Shown: positions 35,799 through 45,426 of the stretch, piece after piece | How the letters are laid out: every line of letters starts with the position of its first letter | Numbering within the stretch: position 1 is the first letter of the stretch | NCBI RefSeq assembly: GCF_023370075.1 | Contig: NZ_CP097152.1 | Coordinates: 434,001 to 498,000 of the forward strand | Reading direction: 5' to 3' | Length of the DNA: 64,000 nt | Source: Deinococcus sp. QL22 | GTDB taxonomy: Bacteria; Deinococcota; Deinococci; Deinococcales; Deinococcaceae | Position numbers and translations under genes: made by a program | Notes under the pieces: generated by a model | Seen by the model: the letters and a program-made list of their open reading frames with translations, nothing else | Told to the model about the DNA's origin: nothing | The model's database searches: none

Positions 35799-36290
35799 TC
35801 ACATGTTTGAGGGAACAGCACAATGGGGCCTATGGTCATGACCCTTCGGGAGGGCTGGCCCTGAACGGCTGGGATGTGGACGGACGCTCAGGGACGAACC
35901 GGGCGAACCGCGCCCGACACCTACACGACGTCGGCGGTAGGGAAGGGGGTGTGGAGGTTGAGCGGCGGGGGCCTCATGCCTCTCCACCCCCTGTCCGGCT
36001 CCGAGCAGCCGCAGGTGATAGCGCAGGCAGTCCAGCGCGGCCCGGGCCACATCCAGGTCACGCCGCGCATCACGGGTGCCAGCCTCCGCCGCCTGCACCG
36101 CCACGTGCTGATCGGCCAGCTGGAGGCGCAGGTGAGCCTTGCGCTCGGGCTCGTTTTTGCCCTCGACCCCAGCGGCGATCGCTTTGGCCTCCGCCAGCTC
36201 CAGTTCAAACTGAATGGTGGCCTCCAGCTGGGCGCTGCGGCTGTACTCGTTCAGTGCGCGGGTGTCGTCGTCAGGATTAAATTGGTTCAT
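35799..36290 (-). CDS. Small coiled-coil protein, unknown function
   Basis: The first 110 residues are rich in alanine, glutamate and leucine and strongly helical (ATIQFELELAEAKAIAAGVE; RRDLDVARAALDCLRYHLRL), probably a coiled coil. The C-terminal 50 residues are rich in Arg, Pro and Ser and of different character, so the end may be frameshifted. No family recognised. Confidence 0.5.
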   Translation of the reverse strand: MNQFNPDDDTRALNEYSRSAQLEATIQFELELAEAKAIAAGVEGKNEPERKAHLRLQLADQHVAVQAAEAGTRDARRDLDVARAALDCLRYHLRLLGAGQGVERHEAPAAQPPHPLPYRRRRVGVGRGSPGSSLSVRPHPSRSGPALPKGHDHRPHCAVPSNM

Positions 36291-36398
36291 CCTGAGTTTT
36301 GGTGATCAAGGGCCATCACCTTGCTGTCTCCCTGCCTGATAGCTGGCTGGTCGAGAGCTATAGTGTTGATCTGATCAGGCACCACGCCGGAGGCCCAG

Positions 36399-36959
36399 AT
36401 GGATTCATCCTTGCCCTTGATGTATGGGTGGGTGAGACGTACCCGAGAACGACTCTTTGAGTACACCGAAACGTTGCCGACGCAGGTCTACCTCCAGGAT
36501 CAGCCTGGCCTGTCCGCCAGCAGTCTGCGTGACGTCCACGCGCATGTAGCGAACATGTACCTGTGGTGGGTGGGCCGGTATGGCCTGGGTGTAGAACCAT
36601 ACGGGCAGCAACTGGCCGCACTCCCCCTCTCAACGGGAGCAACGCACGCCACCCGAACCGAAGCCATCATCGTGCTGGAACGGGCCGAAACGCTTCGGTT
36701 GACCGATGTGCGGGCCGTCCGCCGGAAGTTTTTGGAGGTGGATGCGCTGCTCGAGCAGGCCTTTGAGTCCTTTGACCAGTTGGATCAACCGTTCGAGGTG
36801 ATCCGGGCCAGCGGTCGCCGAACTGTGGTGACCCAACGCTGGGTGCTAATGTCGAACATGCTGCATGAGTTCCATCACAAGGGGCAGATGCTGGCGTATG
36901 GACGTGCCTTAGGCTTTCCCTTGCCAGACGACATGGAGACGGATGTGGTGTTGCCTTGA
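36399..36959 (+). CDS. DinB/YfiT-like metal-dependent family protein
   Basis: Four-helix-bundle protein with the three-histidine metal site of the DinB superfamily: first His in LRDVHAHVANMYLWW near residue 45, and the late pair in LHEFHHKGQMLAYGRALG near residue 155, followed by the characteristic P-L-P ending. Proteins of this type include thiol S-transferases and putative DNA-damage-induced proteins, and the family is strongly expanded in Deinococcus. Actual substrate unknown. Single gene. Confidence 0.9.
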   Translation: MDSSLPLMYGWVRRTRERLFEYTETLPTQVYLQDQPGLSASSLRDVHAHVANMYLWWVGRYGLGVEPYGQQLAALPLSTGATHATRTEAIIVLERAETLRLTDVRAVRRKFLEVDALLEQAFESFDQLDQPFEVIRASGRRTVVTQRWVLMSNMLHEFHHKGQMLAYGRALGFPLPDDMETDVVLP

Positions 36960-37112
36960 CTGGGCGAGGCACGACTCCCGACGGTGGAAGTTCACAGCGT
37001 GGGAGGTGCTTAGGCCTGACTCCGGCGCAGAGGGTGGCGCGGGTGAGGCAGTCACCAGTGAAGCCGGCGGCGACTTCGCGTCGCCTTGACGACTTGTCGC
37101 CTACTCTCAGCC

Positions 37113-37568
37113 TCACAAAACTATCCTGCCATTGACATGGGTAACATCTAGGGTGGCCGTCACTAGACTGGCCGTACTCAGGCCCAGAGAGAGGCTCATG
37201 CGGCCACCGTCCCCGTGGGCAGGCTGAGCTGGCCGTAAGCGGACGGCCAGTTCCTGATCGGTCAGCGTCGCGAGGCTGCTCACGGGGCGTTCTAGTGCTT
37301 GGCTGGCCAGTTCATAGTGGGACTTGTACCCCAAGCGGCCCAGCTCAACGTGCAGGAGGTAAGCGGGGCGCTTGTCAACGGGCTGAGAAGCGGAGAGCAC
37401 CTCGGACTCCAGCCAGACCTTCTCGGTCCCTTTCAGCAGGCGGATGGCGTGGGCAAACTCTGCGGGCTCACCGTTGATGGCGGCAGGGAGACGGCTTCGG
37501 CGGCCTTCTTGGGCAGCGGCAAGCGCTTCGAGTGCGGTGGTGAGAGCGGTCATCAAGATTTCGTTCAT
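37113..37568 (-). CDS. Hypothetical protein
   Basis: A 151-residue protein with an alanine/leucine-rich N-terminus (MTALTTALEALAAAQEGRRS) and a mixed middle (EKVWLESEVLSASQ; YLLHVELGRLGYKSHYELAS). No domain recognised. The ATG at 37568 is chosen over 37598 because of composition. Spontaneous shadow is unlikely given its codon-like reading and the terminator pattern around it. Confidence 0.5.
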   Translation of the reverse strand: MNEILMTALTTALEALAAAQEGRRSRLPAAINGEPAEFAHAIRLLKGTEKVWLESEVLSASQPVDKRPAYLLHVELGRLGYKSHYELASQALERPVSSLATLTDQELAVRLRPAQPAHGDGGRMSLSLGLSTASLVTATLDVTHVNGRIVL

Positions 37569-37631
37569 AGGGGAATTTTTGCTTGCCAGCAGGGCCACGT
37601 GGTGTGTTCATTGTGTCCTGATTGTGTGTGC

Positions 37632-37672
37632 AGCACGGCAAAAAAAGACGCCCCCGAAAGGGCGCGATGAAG
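37632..37672 (-). terminator. Rho-independent terminator of the arsR-VOC pair
   Basis: On the minus strand CGCCC-TTTC-GGGGGCG is followed by TCTTTTTTTGCC, about 80 bases after the VOC stop. The flank GCACGGCAAA recurs beside the terminator at 38546. Confidence 0.8.
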
Positions 37673-37747
37673 GGAGAGATCTGTTCAGGAGAGAGGTGCA
37701 CGATGTGGTTTCAGGCGGAGCTTGACCAGCCGTCTGCCCAGCTTTCC

Positions 37748-38134
37748 TCAGTGATACTCAGCGATCTGAATGAGGTTCCCGCAGGTGTCGTCGAAGACCG
37801 CCGTCGTCACTGGCCCCATCGCCACCGGCGGTTGCGTGAACCGCACGCCCGCCTCCCGCAGCCGGGTGTACTCTGCCTGCACGTCTTCGACGCCAAATGA
37901 CGTGTAAGGGATGCCGTCTTCCACCAGTGCTGCCTTGAACGGCCCCACGGCCGGATGCTCACTGGGTTCCAGCAGCAGTTCGACACTGGTCGCATCACCG
38001 GGAGACACGACCGTGAGCCAGCGGTACGCTCCAGTGGGGACATCGTTTTTCTTTTCGAAGCCCAGCATGTGGGTGTAAAACTGGAGTGCCTTCTCCTGAT
38101 CATCTACAAAAAGACTGGTCACGACGATCTTCAT
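37748..38134 (-). CDS. VOC family (glyoxalase/bleomycin-resistance-like) protein
   Basis: A 128-residue paired beta-alpha-beta-beta-beta protein of the vicinal oxygen chelate superfamily: starts KIVVTSLFVDDQEKALQFYT, then MLGFEKKNDVP, and ends VFDDTCGNLIQIAEY, where the last Glu is a likely metal ligand. ATG at 38134 overlaps the stop of the ArsR gene (ATGA), with AGGAGAA upstream. The tight coupling suggests that ArsR controls it. Substrate unknown; roles include drug binding and detoxification. Confidence 0.93.
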   Translation of the reverse strand: MKIVVTSLFVDDQEKALQFYTHMLGFEKKNDVPTGAYRWLTVVSPGDATSVELLLEPSEHPAVGPFKAALVEDGIPYTSFGVEDVQAEYTRLREAGVRFTQPPVAMGPVTTAVFDDTCGNLIQIAEYH

Positions 38135-38430
38135 GTTTCTCCTTCCTGCGCGAGGGGTTCCCGTGGACTCAGCCACCGCTCTACGATGGCCTGCAGCGGT
38201 GTGGTGTCCAGATGATGGTACTTGTAGCGGCCCCCCCGCTTGGTCGTCAGGAGTCCGGCCGCCTCAAGCATGCTGAGGTGCTGGGACACCGCTTGGCGAG
38301 TCAGGGGGAGGTGGTGATGCGTAGAGAGGCGGACGCAGAGCTCAAAGAGCGTCTGGCCGTCCCGCTCGTGGAGTGCGTCGAGGATGGCGCGTCTGGCTGG
38401 GGCGGCGAGCGTTTCGTACAGATCAGCCAC
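38131..38430 (-). CDS. ArsR family transcriptional regulator
   Basis: A 99-residue winged helix: LAAPARRAILDALHERDGQT, then LTRQAVSQHLSMLEAAGLLT and a wing KRGGRYKYHHLD. It lacks the ELCVCDL cysteine metal motif, so it is probably not a metal sensor; this sub-group often pairs with VOC or SRPBCC genes. It is co-transcribed and translationally coupled with the VOC gene. Confidence 0.93.
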   Translation of the reverse strand: MADLYETLAAPARRAILDALHERDGQTLFELCVRLSTHHHLPLTRQAVSQHLSMLEAAGLLTTKRGGRYKYHHLDTTPLQAIVERWLSPREPLAQEGET

Positions 38431-38545
38431 GATCCTATGATAGGCAAGTCACTGCTTGCCTGTCAAGCCACATGATGGATGGGGAAAGTTGCGCCTCCCG
38501 CAAGACCCAAATGCTGCGCCACGGGTGCGAATCGTATGGAGCACG

Positions 38546-38566
38546 GCAAAGACGCTCCAGAAGGAG
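38546..38566 (-). terminator. Short terminator hairpin
   Basis: On the minus strand CGCTCC-TTCT-GGAGCG followed by TCTTTGCC, 20 bases after the stop at 38586. It supports that the small gene at 38586 is transcribed. Confidence 0.6.
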
Positions 38567-38585
38567 CGCCCACAGTTGGAGAGGA

Positions 38586-38915
38586 TCAGTTCAGGGCAGG
38601 CACAGCGGCCACCCCCGGATGGAGCACTGGGGCGCGGTTGGCGCAGTTGGCGAGGATGTCGACCACTGCGCGGGCCACATTGAGGTTGTCCTCGGCGGCG
38701 GCCAACACCCGGACGCGCAGGCGCGTGGCGGGCAGGGCGCAGGCGGCCAGGAACAGCGCCTCGGCGTGGGCGACGTGAGCAGCCAACTGCACCACCTGCC
38801 AAGCGATTGCTGTTCGTCTGAGTGTGATGAAACTGTGGGGTTCAGTTGAGGTGCCGAGTTCTATGCTGAGTGCGACATGGCCTTGGCTTTTCTGGTGGCG
38901 CTCACGTTGGCCCAC
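38586..38915 (-). CDS. Hypothetical small protein
   Basis: The C-terminal 70 residues read like a helical protein (WQVVQLAAHVAHAEALFLAA; RVRVLAAAEDNLNVARAVVD) and a terminator follows. The annotated N-terminus overlaps 39 bases of the signalling gene on the other strand, so the true start is probably an internal GTG or TTG. No family recognised. Confidence 0.4.
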   Translation of the reverse strand: MGQRERHQKSQGHVALSIELGTSTEPHSFITLRRTAIAWQVVQLAAHVAHAEALFLAACALPATRLRVRVLAAAEDNLNVARAVVDILANCANRAPVLHPGVAAVPALN

Positions 38916-41900
38916 ATCGTCTGGACGGTGCTGGGTGCGCCCTTAGAGCCGTGGCGTAATGGAATCGCAACCCTGATCTACTGGCCGGTGTACGGACTGG
39001 CCGCCGTGCTGGCCTGGCGGGCGGCCCGGATCAGTCCACCCCCCCTAGCCCGCATGTGGACTTGCATGACGCTGGGACTGGCTGCCTGGGGCGCCGGACA
39101 GGTGGTGTTCACGGGGCTCGCGGCCCTGAACATCCGAACCTTTCCCAATCCGGCCGCCATCTTGTACTTGGTGGCGCCGCTGTGCTTCGCCCTGGGTATT
39201 CTGTCCCTGGTACGCGGTTCAGCCCGCTTGGTCGCCCCTGCCCGGTACATACTGGACATCGCACTGGTCGTCCTGATTGTGGGGCACCTGCTTTGGGAGG
39301 TGAGCGGTGAGGTGACCGCCCAGGGATACGCCAAACAGCCTGTCGCGCTCGTGATGGCCCTGGCCTATCCGGTGATGGATCTCATCCTGGCCGCCATGCT
39401 GGCTGTGCTGGCGCTCGCCCGGCCTCTGGTGTTGAGTTGGGTACAGCTGCTTCTCCTGATGGGAGCCCTTTTGAGCTTCATGGTCGGCGACGTCCTGTGG
39501 GCTGTTCTCCTGGCAAACGGCCGGTACCAGTTGGGGCATCCCCTCGACAGCTTATGGACCCTCGCGGCGGCCCTAATTGGCCTGAGTGCTTCCTTACAAC
39601 TGAACCACTGGATACCTTTGCTCCGAGTGCGATCAACCCGCCGTACCCGTTGGTCTCTCAGCCCCCACTACCTGATTGCCTCCGGCTACGTGGCGTACGT
39701 GATCACGCACCTGATCGGCCACGATCCGAACCACCTCGACAAAATCTTGCTTGTGGGGGTTACGTTCCTGTTCGCTGCACGTCAGCTGCTGGTTCTGACA
39801 GAGAACCACACGCTTCAACAAGACCTCCTGCACAGTCAGTCACACCTCAACACCGTCATGAACACCATGTCCGAGGCCGTCTATCTGAAAGACCTGCATG
39901 GCCGGTATCAGCTGCTGAACCCAGCAGCCAGCCGGTTTTTGGGATCGGCGGTGTTCATTGGGCCTGGCGCGACAGACGTTGAGCTGTTCCCCGAACACTC
40001 AGAACGAATCTGGGCCATGGATCAGCAGGTCGTGCGGTTCCGCGAGCCAGTCACGTACGAACTGTCGTTTCCTGCCCTGGAACGCGTCATGCTGACAACC
40101 AAACATCCCTTCGTGGTGGACGGGCAACTCATTGGCGTGTTGGGAGTGAGCCGGGACATCACCCCTCAGCGAAACCTGGAGCTGGAGCTGGAACGCCAAG
40201 TGCGCAGAACCCGCAGCATTCTGGAGAGTCTGCCCAGCGCGTTTGTCGCTCTGGACTCCACCTGGCGCTTCACGTACATCAACCCCGCTGCAGCCGCCCT
40301 GCTGCAGCGTCCCCCTGAGGCCCTGATGGAGCAGTCTGTCTGGGAAGCCTTGCCGGGCCTGATTGGCGCCCAGCCGGCCCGGCGCCTGAAGCGGACAGCG
40401 CGGCAGCGCCCAGTTCAGTTCGAGTTTCAGTCTTCGGCCACCCAACGGTGGTACGACGTCTCGGCGGCGCCCACCGAAGACGGGATGGCGGTGTCGTTCA
40501 ATGACGTCACTCCCCGCAAGGAGATGGAGGCCACCCTGCGGCGCTCGAACGGGGAGCTTGAACACCGGGTCAGGGAACGCACTGCGGAGTTAGAGCGCCT
40601 AGCGTACCAGGATGTCCTGACGGGTCTCCCCAGCCGCCGGGCATTCGAGAAAAGGTTCGAACAGACCATCGAGAGCAACCGGGCCTTCCAGCTGTTGCTG
40701 CTGGATCTCGATGAACTCAAGGCCGTGAATGACCATGCAGGACATGCCCAGGGAGATCATCTCCTGCAGTGTTTCGGAAGCGCCCTGCAGGAGGCGTTTC
40801 ATCCCTACGGCCATGTGTACCGGCAGGGAGGTGATGAATTCATCGTTCTCCTCACTGAACAGGTCGTCGACGCGGAAGAACTGAGCCGGATTATGGAGGG
40901 GGTTCGGCATCGCCTGGGGCTGCATGGGTATGCCTCTGTTCGGGCGTCGGCTGGATCCGCGTCGTTCCCTCAGGACGCCCAGTCGCCCAATGACCTGCTG
41001 CGCTTGGCAGACCAGCGCATGCTGCGAGATAAGGCGGCCCACCGAACCATACGGAGCCTGAGGGGTGAGCGGCTCCTCCCACACGCCCCACAACTGACAG
41101 CCGAAATGATGTGGCAGGCGCTCCGCGCGACGTCCGCCCTGATCACCACGGATGGGTTAATGGATCGGGCGAGCTGGCAGGCGTTCCTGAACGCGGTTAC
41201 CACCGCCCTGCCCAGTGTTGAGGCCGCCTCCCTGTATATCTTGGAGGGCTCATCCTTCGTCGTTCGGGCTCAGGTGGGCTATTCCGAAGCGTTGATTGGC
41301 GTTTCTCACTCCTTGGAGGCCATGGGGCATTGGTACGGCACCGAAAGGAACTGGACGCTGGGGAAAGCCCGGATACTGCGGGGATTAGTGGACATCCGTG
41401 CAGCGGCCCACCTGCCTCAGGAGTGGGCTGAATCTGCGCACAGCCCAGACGCGTTGCAGCATCTGGGCGACCTTGACTACCTCCAGGCTTCCTTGTGTGT
41501 CCCTGTGCTGGTCTCCGGACACGTGGTCGCAGTGATCAATCTGGATAATCTCCGTTCCGAGCATGCCTTCGAGCCGTATGAATTCGACATAGCGGAAGAG
41601 TTCGGACAGCAAGTGGCTGCTATTCTGACGTCACACAACCGGCGTACCCGGGAAGCAGACCGGACGCAGGAACTGGAAGTTCTGGCACATGCGAACGCCG
41701 CACTCAATCTCGTTCAAGAGCCACAGCATCTGGAGCAGATGCTTGTCGACGAAACCATCGCGTTGTTCCGTACAGAGCATGTAGCGTTCGCGAGATACGC
41801 CCATCGGGAAAATGTTCTGCATTTGGTGGCTGTTTCTGGGCTGTATCGGGACTTTCCGGATCAAGTGGTGCCTGAGGGTCAGGGTGTCTCATGGGAGGCC

Positions 41901-43217
41901 ATCCGTTCAAAGAATGTGGTTCATGTCGACCGCCTTGACCAGGATCCGCGAGTCCATACGCCTGGCACCATTCCGGACGGGACACTCCTGGCAGCGCCGT
42001 TAATCAGGATGGCCGAGACGCCGATTGGCGTACTGCTGGCCGTTCGGCCCGCTTCACAGGCCTTCACTTCTTTGGATGGACGTCTCTTGGGCGCGCTGGC
42101 CTCAGCAGGGGTGACTGCCTTTGAGCGGCTCCGGGTGACGGCCGAAGAACAACGTCGGTCTGAGGAATTACGGATGCTGGCAGAGTTGGCGACGCATGTT
42201 GGACTCGCGGACAACGTGCTCGCTGTGGCGACGGAGTGCCTGACCCTGAGCCGAACCTTCCTGGACGCAGACCTGGCGCTGTTCACCTGTCCTGGACGTG
42301 CGCTTGAGGTGACTGTCGGCAGAGGCCCAGATGACTTCCCCAGGGTGGCTGAACCTTGCGGAGAAGAAGCCTCAGGGCACTTCGCAATGTTTCATGAACC
42401 GGTCACGCCTGATGGCTCAGAGCATCCAGAAACGCATCTGAAGTTGTTGCCAGCCGACGTGCAAGGGATGGTCGAGGTTCCCGTGCTGGAGAGGGGACAC
42501 CGCGTGGGTTGGTTGGCGCTGCTGTGGTTTCGCCCGCTCCATACGTTGCCCAGGACTGCGCAGGCCCTGATGAACCGTTCGGCCGAACTGATCGGGCAGG
42601 TTCTGGATCGGGAGGCACACTTGGCAGATATCGAGGCGACTCGTGAAGGGGCCTTCAGGGCCTTGGGGCTCTCGCTAGAACTGCGAGATTTTGAGACGGC
42701 GGGACATACCGAACGCGTGGTGAGGTTGGCCCTTCTGGTTGGAGAGGCACTGGGCTTGAGCGCCGAGCAGCTGGAGGATCTGCGCGTGGGGGCATACCTC
42801 CATGACATCGGCAAGCTGGCGATTCCAGATGCCATTTTGCTCAAGCCAGGTTCGCTTGATGCTGAAGAGTGGAAGCTGATGCAACGTCATGCTGTGATTG
42901 GGGACGAATTGATGAGACAAATTCCAACCGTAGCTGCAGGGGCCCGTTCCGTCATCCGACATCATCATGAACGTTGGGATGGAACTGGTTACCCGGATCG
43001 AATGGCAGGAAGTGCCATTCCCCTGGCCGCACGCATCTTCAGTGTGGCCGATGTATACGATGCCTTGACGAGTGTACGGCCCTATAAACAGGCCTGGACA
43101 GTTGAAGCCGCCCTGGATGAGCTTCGCCAGCAGGCAGGGCGGCAGTTTGACCCTGAAGTGATTAAGGCGGCCCTGGTCATTCTGTCCTCTGCACTGGGGA
43201 GTCCATCAAACGACTAA
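38877..43217 (+). CDS. Membrane PAS-GGDEF-GAF-HD-GYP cyclic di-GMP signalling protein
   Basis: A 1446-residue sensor that could both make and break cyclic di-GMP. Residues 1-310 hold about eight membrane segments. Two PAS domains follow (from about 325, NTMSEAVYLKDLHGRYQLLN; from about 445, ESLPSAFVALDSTWRFTYIN). The GGDEF domain at about 575-740 has YRQGGDEF, the intact active-site motif. Then come about three GAF domains (760-1240) and an HD-GYP domain from about 1270 with GAYLHDIGKLAIPD and HHERWDGTGYPD, both catalytic motifs intact. It sits at the inner membrane. Signal unknown. Both enzymatic halves look active, so input through PAS and GAF probably decides the balance. It stands alone. 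Confidence 0.95.
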   Translation: MALAFLVALTLAHIVWTVLGAPLEPWRNGIATLIYWPVYGLAAVLAWRAARISPPPLARMWTCMTLGLAAWGAGQVVFTGLAALNIRTFPNPAAILYLVAPLCFALGILSLVRGSARLVAPARYILDIALVVLIVGHLLWEVSGEVTAQGYAKQPVALVMALAYPVMDLILAAMLAVLALARPLVLSWVQLLLLMGALLSFMVGDVLWAVLLANGRYQLGHPLDSLWTLAAALIGLSASLQLNHWIPLLRVRSTRRTRWSLSPHYLIASGYVAYVITHLIGHDPNHLDKILLVGVTFLFAARQLLVLTENHTLQQDLLHSQSHLNTVMNTMSEAVYLKDLHGRYQLLNPAASRFLGSAVFIGPGATDVELFPEHSERIWAMDQQVVRFREPVTYELSFPALERVMLTTKHPFVVDGQLIGVLGVSRDITPQRNLELELERQVRRTRSILESLPSAFVALDSTWRFTYINPAAAALLQRPPEALMEQSVWEALPGLIGAQPARRLKRTARQRPVQFEFQSSATQRWYDVSAAPTEDGMAVSFNDVTPRKEMEATLRRSNGELEHRVRERTAELERLAYQDVLTGLPSRRAFEKRFEQTIESNRAFQLLLLDLDELKAVNDHAGHAQGDHLLQCFGSALQEAFHPYGHVYRQGGDEFIVLLTEQVVDAEELSRIMEGVRHRLGLHGYASVRASAGSASFPQDAQSPNDLLRLADQRMLRDKAAHRTIRSLRGERLLPHAPQLTAEMMWQALRATSALITTDGLMDRASWQAFLNAVTTALPSVEAASLYILEGSSFVVRAQVGYSEALIGVSHSLEAMGHWYGTERNWTLGKARILRGLVDIRAAAHLPQEWAESAHSPDALQHLGDLDYLQASLCVPVLVSGHVVAVINLDNLRSEHAFEPYEFDIAEEFGQQVAAILTSHNRRTREADRTQELEVLAHANAALNLVQEPQHLEQMLVDETIALFRTEHVAFARYAHRENVLHLVAVSGLYRDFPDQVVPEGQGVSWEAIRSKNVVHVDRLDQDPRVHTPGTIPDGTLLAAPLIRMAETPIGVLLAVRPASQAFTSLDGRLLGALASAGVTAFERLRVTAEEQRRSEELRMLAELATHVGLADNVLAVATECLTLSRTFLDADLALFTCPGRALEVTVGRGPDDFPRVAEPCGEEASGHFAMFHEPVTPDGSEHPETHLKLLPADVQGMVEVPVLERGHRVGWLALLWFRPLHTLPRTAQALMNRSAELIGQVLDREAHLADIEATREGAFRALGLSLELRDFETAGHTERVVRLALLVGEALGLSAEQLEDLRVGAYLHDIGKLAIPDAILLKPGSLDAEEWKLMQRHAVIGDELMRQIPTVAAGARSVIRHHHERWDGTGYPDRMAGSAIPLAARIFSVADVYDALTSVRPYKQAWTVEAALDELRQQAGRQFDPEVIKAALVILSSALGSPSND

Positions 43218-43230
43218 GGTGTGGGCCTGT

Positions 43231-43335
43231 TCATGCCAGCAGCTCTTCGTTCTGGGCTTCGAGTTCGAGTTGATGCACCCGGAGATTGGAGGCTTGGGCG
43301 TCAAAACGCTGCTGGAGATACTGATCCTGACCCAT
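43231..43335 (-). pseudogene. Short coiled-coil fragment like a PAS-kinase linker
   Basis: Thirty-four codons, MGQDQYLQQRFDAQASNLRV then HQLELEAQNEELLA. The pattern HQxELExQNEEL is characteristic of the linker before PAS domains in sensor kinases. It adjoins the outer end of an IS3-family element, so it may be a fragment left by that insertion. Confidence 0.3.
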
Positions 43336-43413
43336 TGGTACTCCCCAGCGAGAGGCTCAGCCTCCAGCTTCCGGACGTGTCTTTGGGCCTGTCCCGATTG
43401 TGCGTAGCTGGAG

Positions 43414-43608
43414 TTAAGCAGCTGTAGTTTGACGTTCGAACTCCAAAGGCGTCAAGTAGCCCAGGGTAGAGTGACGGCGTTGACAGTTGTAAAAAACCTC
43501 AATGAATTCGAAGACAGCTTGCCGTGCAGTGGCGTGGTTTTCGAAGACGATGTCCTCAAACAGCTCTCTCTTCAAGGTGGTAAAAAAGCTCTCCGAGACA
43601 GCATTATC
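43414..43608 (-). pseudogene. IS3 orfB transposase, separated C-terminal part
   Basis: Reads DNAVSESFFTTLKRELFEDI, then FIEVFYNCQRRHSTLGYLTP and LEFERQTTAA to TAA. This contains the last catalytic glutamate (SESFF) and completes the orfB begun at 44760-45382. No start of its own. Confidence 0.85.
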
Positions 43609-44760
43609 TGTATAACAGAGGTGGATGGGGGTGTTGCCCTCGCATTATCTGCCTCCGTGGCCTCGCTGGGAACTGCACACCCCTATCCACACTCCGTTGG
43701 ATTCGCCGCGTCGCCAGATACCAGGATGCCTTGAGGCCCGATTTGACAGAGCTGCGCGCTGCCCATCCAGCTTGAGACTGGAGGTCGCATGATCACCCTT
43801 GGACTCGATCCTCATCCTGGCAGCCATACCGTGGCCGCCCTCGACGAGCAGGGAACGCCATTAGCGTCCCTGACGGTTCCAAACACTGCGGAAGGTCTGG
43901 CACAACTCCATCATTTCGCGCACCCGTACAGTTGTCGGCAGTGGGCCATCGAGGGTGCGGCAAACCGCTTTATCACGACCTTCGTCAGTGAACTGCTCGC
44001 GAACAACGAAGCTGTCACACATTCCGCCAACCTTGACGAGTCAATACCGTGCTCGAAAAGGTCGCAAGAAGAATGATGTGGTAGACGCGCAAAATGCCGC
44101 GCGGGCCCTGATGGCCAATCCAGAGTTGCCGCCCTTTCAAAGAGGCGTACAGCAACGTCACCTCCAAGACCTCACCCATGCACAACGCAAGCTTTCCCAA
44201 GAACACCAAGCCCATAAAGCGACGCTGACGTCCCTCGATCTGAACTCGCCGGTCAGACCCGTCCTCGAAATGGTGATGACGACGCTTCAGGAGCAACGCA
44301 AGGTGCTCGAACGACACCTGAAGGACGTCGTGTCCTCTTTGCTTCCAGCCCTGTTGAATGTTCAGGGCGTGGGGCCCGTTGTCGCAGGCATCGTGCTGGG
44401 TGAGATCGGTCGTGTCGAGCGCTTCAAAAACAAACATCATTTTGCCAGTTATTGTGGAGCTGCGCCCGTGGAGCGTGGGAGCGGCCAAAATACGCGGATG
44501 CAGCTCAATACGAGTGGATATCGGCGCTTAAACTGGGCTCTGCACATCATTGCTATTGTCCGACTGCGACAAGATGAGCGAACGAAAAGCTTAGTCACCA
44601 GACTGAAATCTCAGGGGAAAAGTCAGCGGAAAGCGCTTCGGATTCTGAAGACCTATATTGCACGCGAGCTCTTCACCCTGTTGCAGCAAGCAGCCGCATC
44701 CAAGAGTCCTGAGGCCCCAGTTCTAGCTGGAAATGCTACTTGACAGGCTTATACCAGGTT
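43609..44760 (+). mobile_element. IS110-type element inserted in the IS3 orfB
   Basis: Bounded by the two halves of the IS3 transposase gene. Left junction ...GCATTATC|TGTATAACAG; right junction TTATACCAGGTT|CCCAGCAATT. No terminal inverted repeats, as is usual for IS110. GCATTATCTG occurs both at the left junction (43601) and again at 43642, so the exact left end is uncertain by about 40 bases. Confidence 0.78.
43789..44743 (+). pseudogene. IS110-family transposase, frameshifted
   Basis: The N-terminal RuvC-like part begins ITLGLDPHPGSHTVAALDEQ (first acidic residue D) and WAIEGAANRF. Near 44020 the frame must change by one base to continue as IPPTLTSQYRARKGRKKNDV then VDAQNAARAL, and the C-terminal transposase domain follows (NVQGVGPVVAGIVLGEIGRV; YCGAAPVERGSGQ). 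Without frameshifting the enzyme is split 95 and about 240 residues. It is probably inactive. Confidence 0.82.
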
Positions 44761-45382
44761 CCCAGCAATTCCCTTTCCGACTCATACTGCCCCTGGCTCG
44801 CATGCGGGCCAGTTCTTCTTGAAAAATCCGACTGGCGTATTGACTCCCTCTATCGCTGTGATGCAAGAGGCCTGGAGGAGGAGAACGACGTCCTACCGCC
44901 ATCTGAAGGGCGGCCAGCGGTAATGTCGCTGGCATCTGGGTGTCCATGGCGTAGCCCACCACGGCACGGGAATGCAAATCCAGAGTGACGGCCAGGTAGA
45001 GCCAGCCCGCTTTCGTCGGTAAGTACGTCATATCGGACGCCCACACCTGATTGGGCTGCTCCACCTCGAACTGACGGTCGAGCAGGTGAGGGTAGACAGG
45101 GAAGGTGTGACGGCTGTCCGTGGTGTGTGCCCACCGACGCTTTCCTCTGGCCCGGAGTCCGGATGAACGCATGAGGCGAGCGACTCGCTTCCGGGAGACC
45201 CGCAAACCTTCAGCTCGCAGTTCGGCGTGAATGCGTGGTGCTCCGTAGCGCTGTTTATTGCGCTGGTGAACGTCCAGGATGTGCTGCTGGAGCAGCACAT
45301 CCTCCTGCGTGCGCTTGCAGATTGGCCTTCTTCGCCAGCTGTGATAGCCACTCACCGACACCTCCAGGACCCGGCACATCAC
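44760..45382 (-). pseudogene. IS3 orfB transposase, N-terminal part, cut by IS110
   Basis: Contains the HTH_21 region (GYHSWRRRPICKRTQEDVLL, RYGAPRIHAELRAEGLRVSR) and the first catalytic aspartates of the rve domain (QVWASDMTYLPTKAGWLYLA; LLHHSDRGSQYAS). After SRKGNCW the frame enters IS110 sequence and stops at 44723. The coding sequence extends upstream of the ATG at 45382 toward orfA, where it is normally reached by -1 frameshifting. Confidence 0.85.
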
Positions 45383-45426
45383 ATCCAGCCGGTAGTACTC
45401 TCGGTGCTCTCGGATGAACTGGTATC

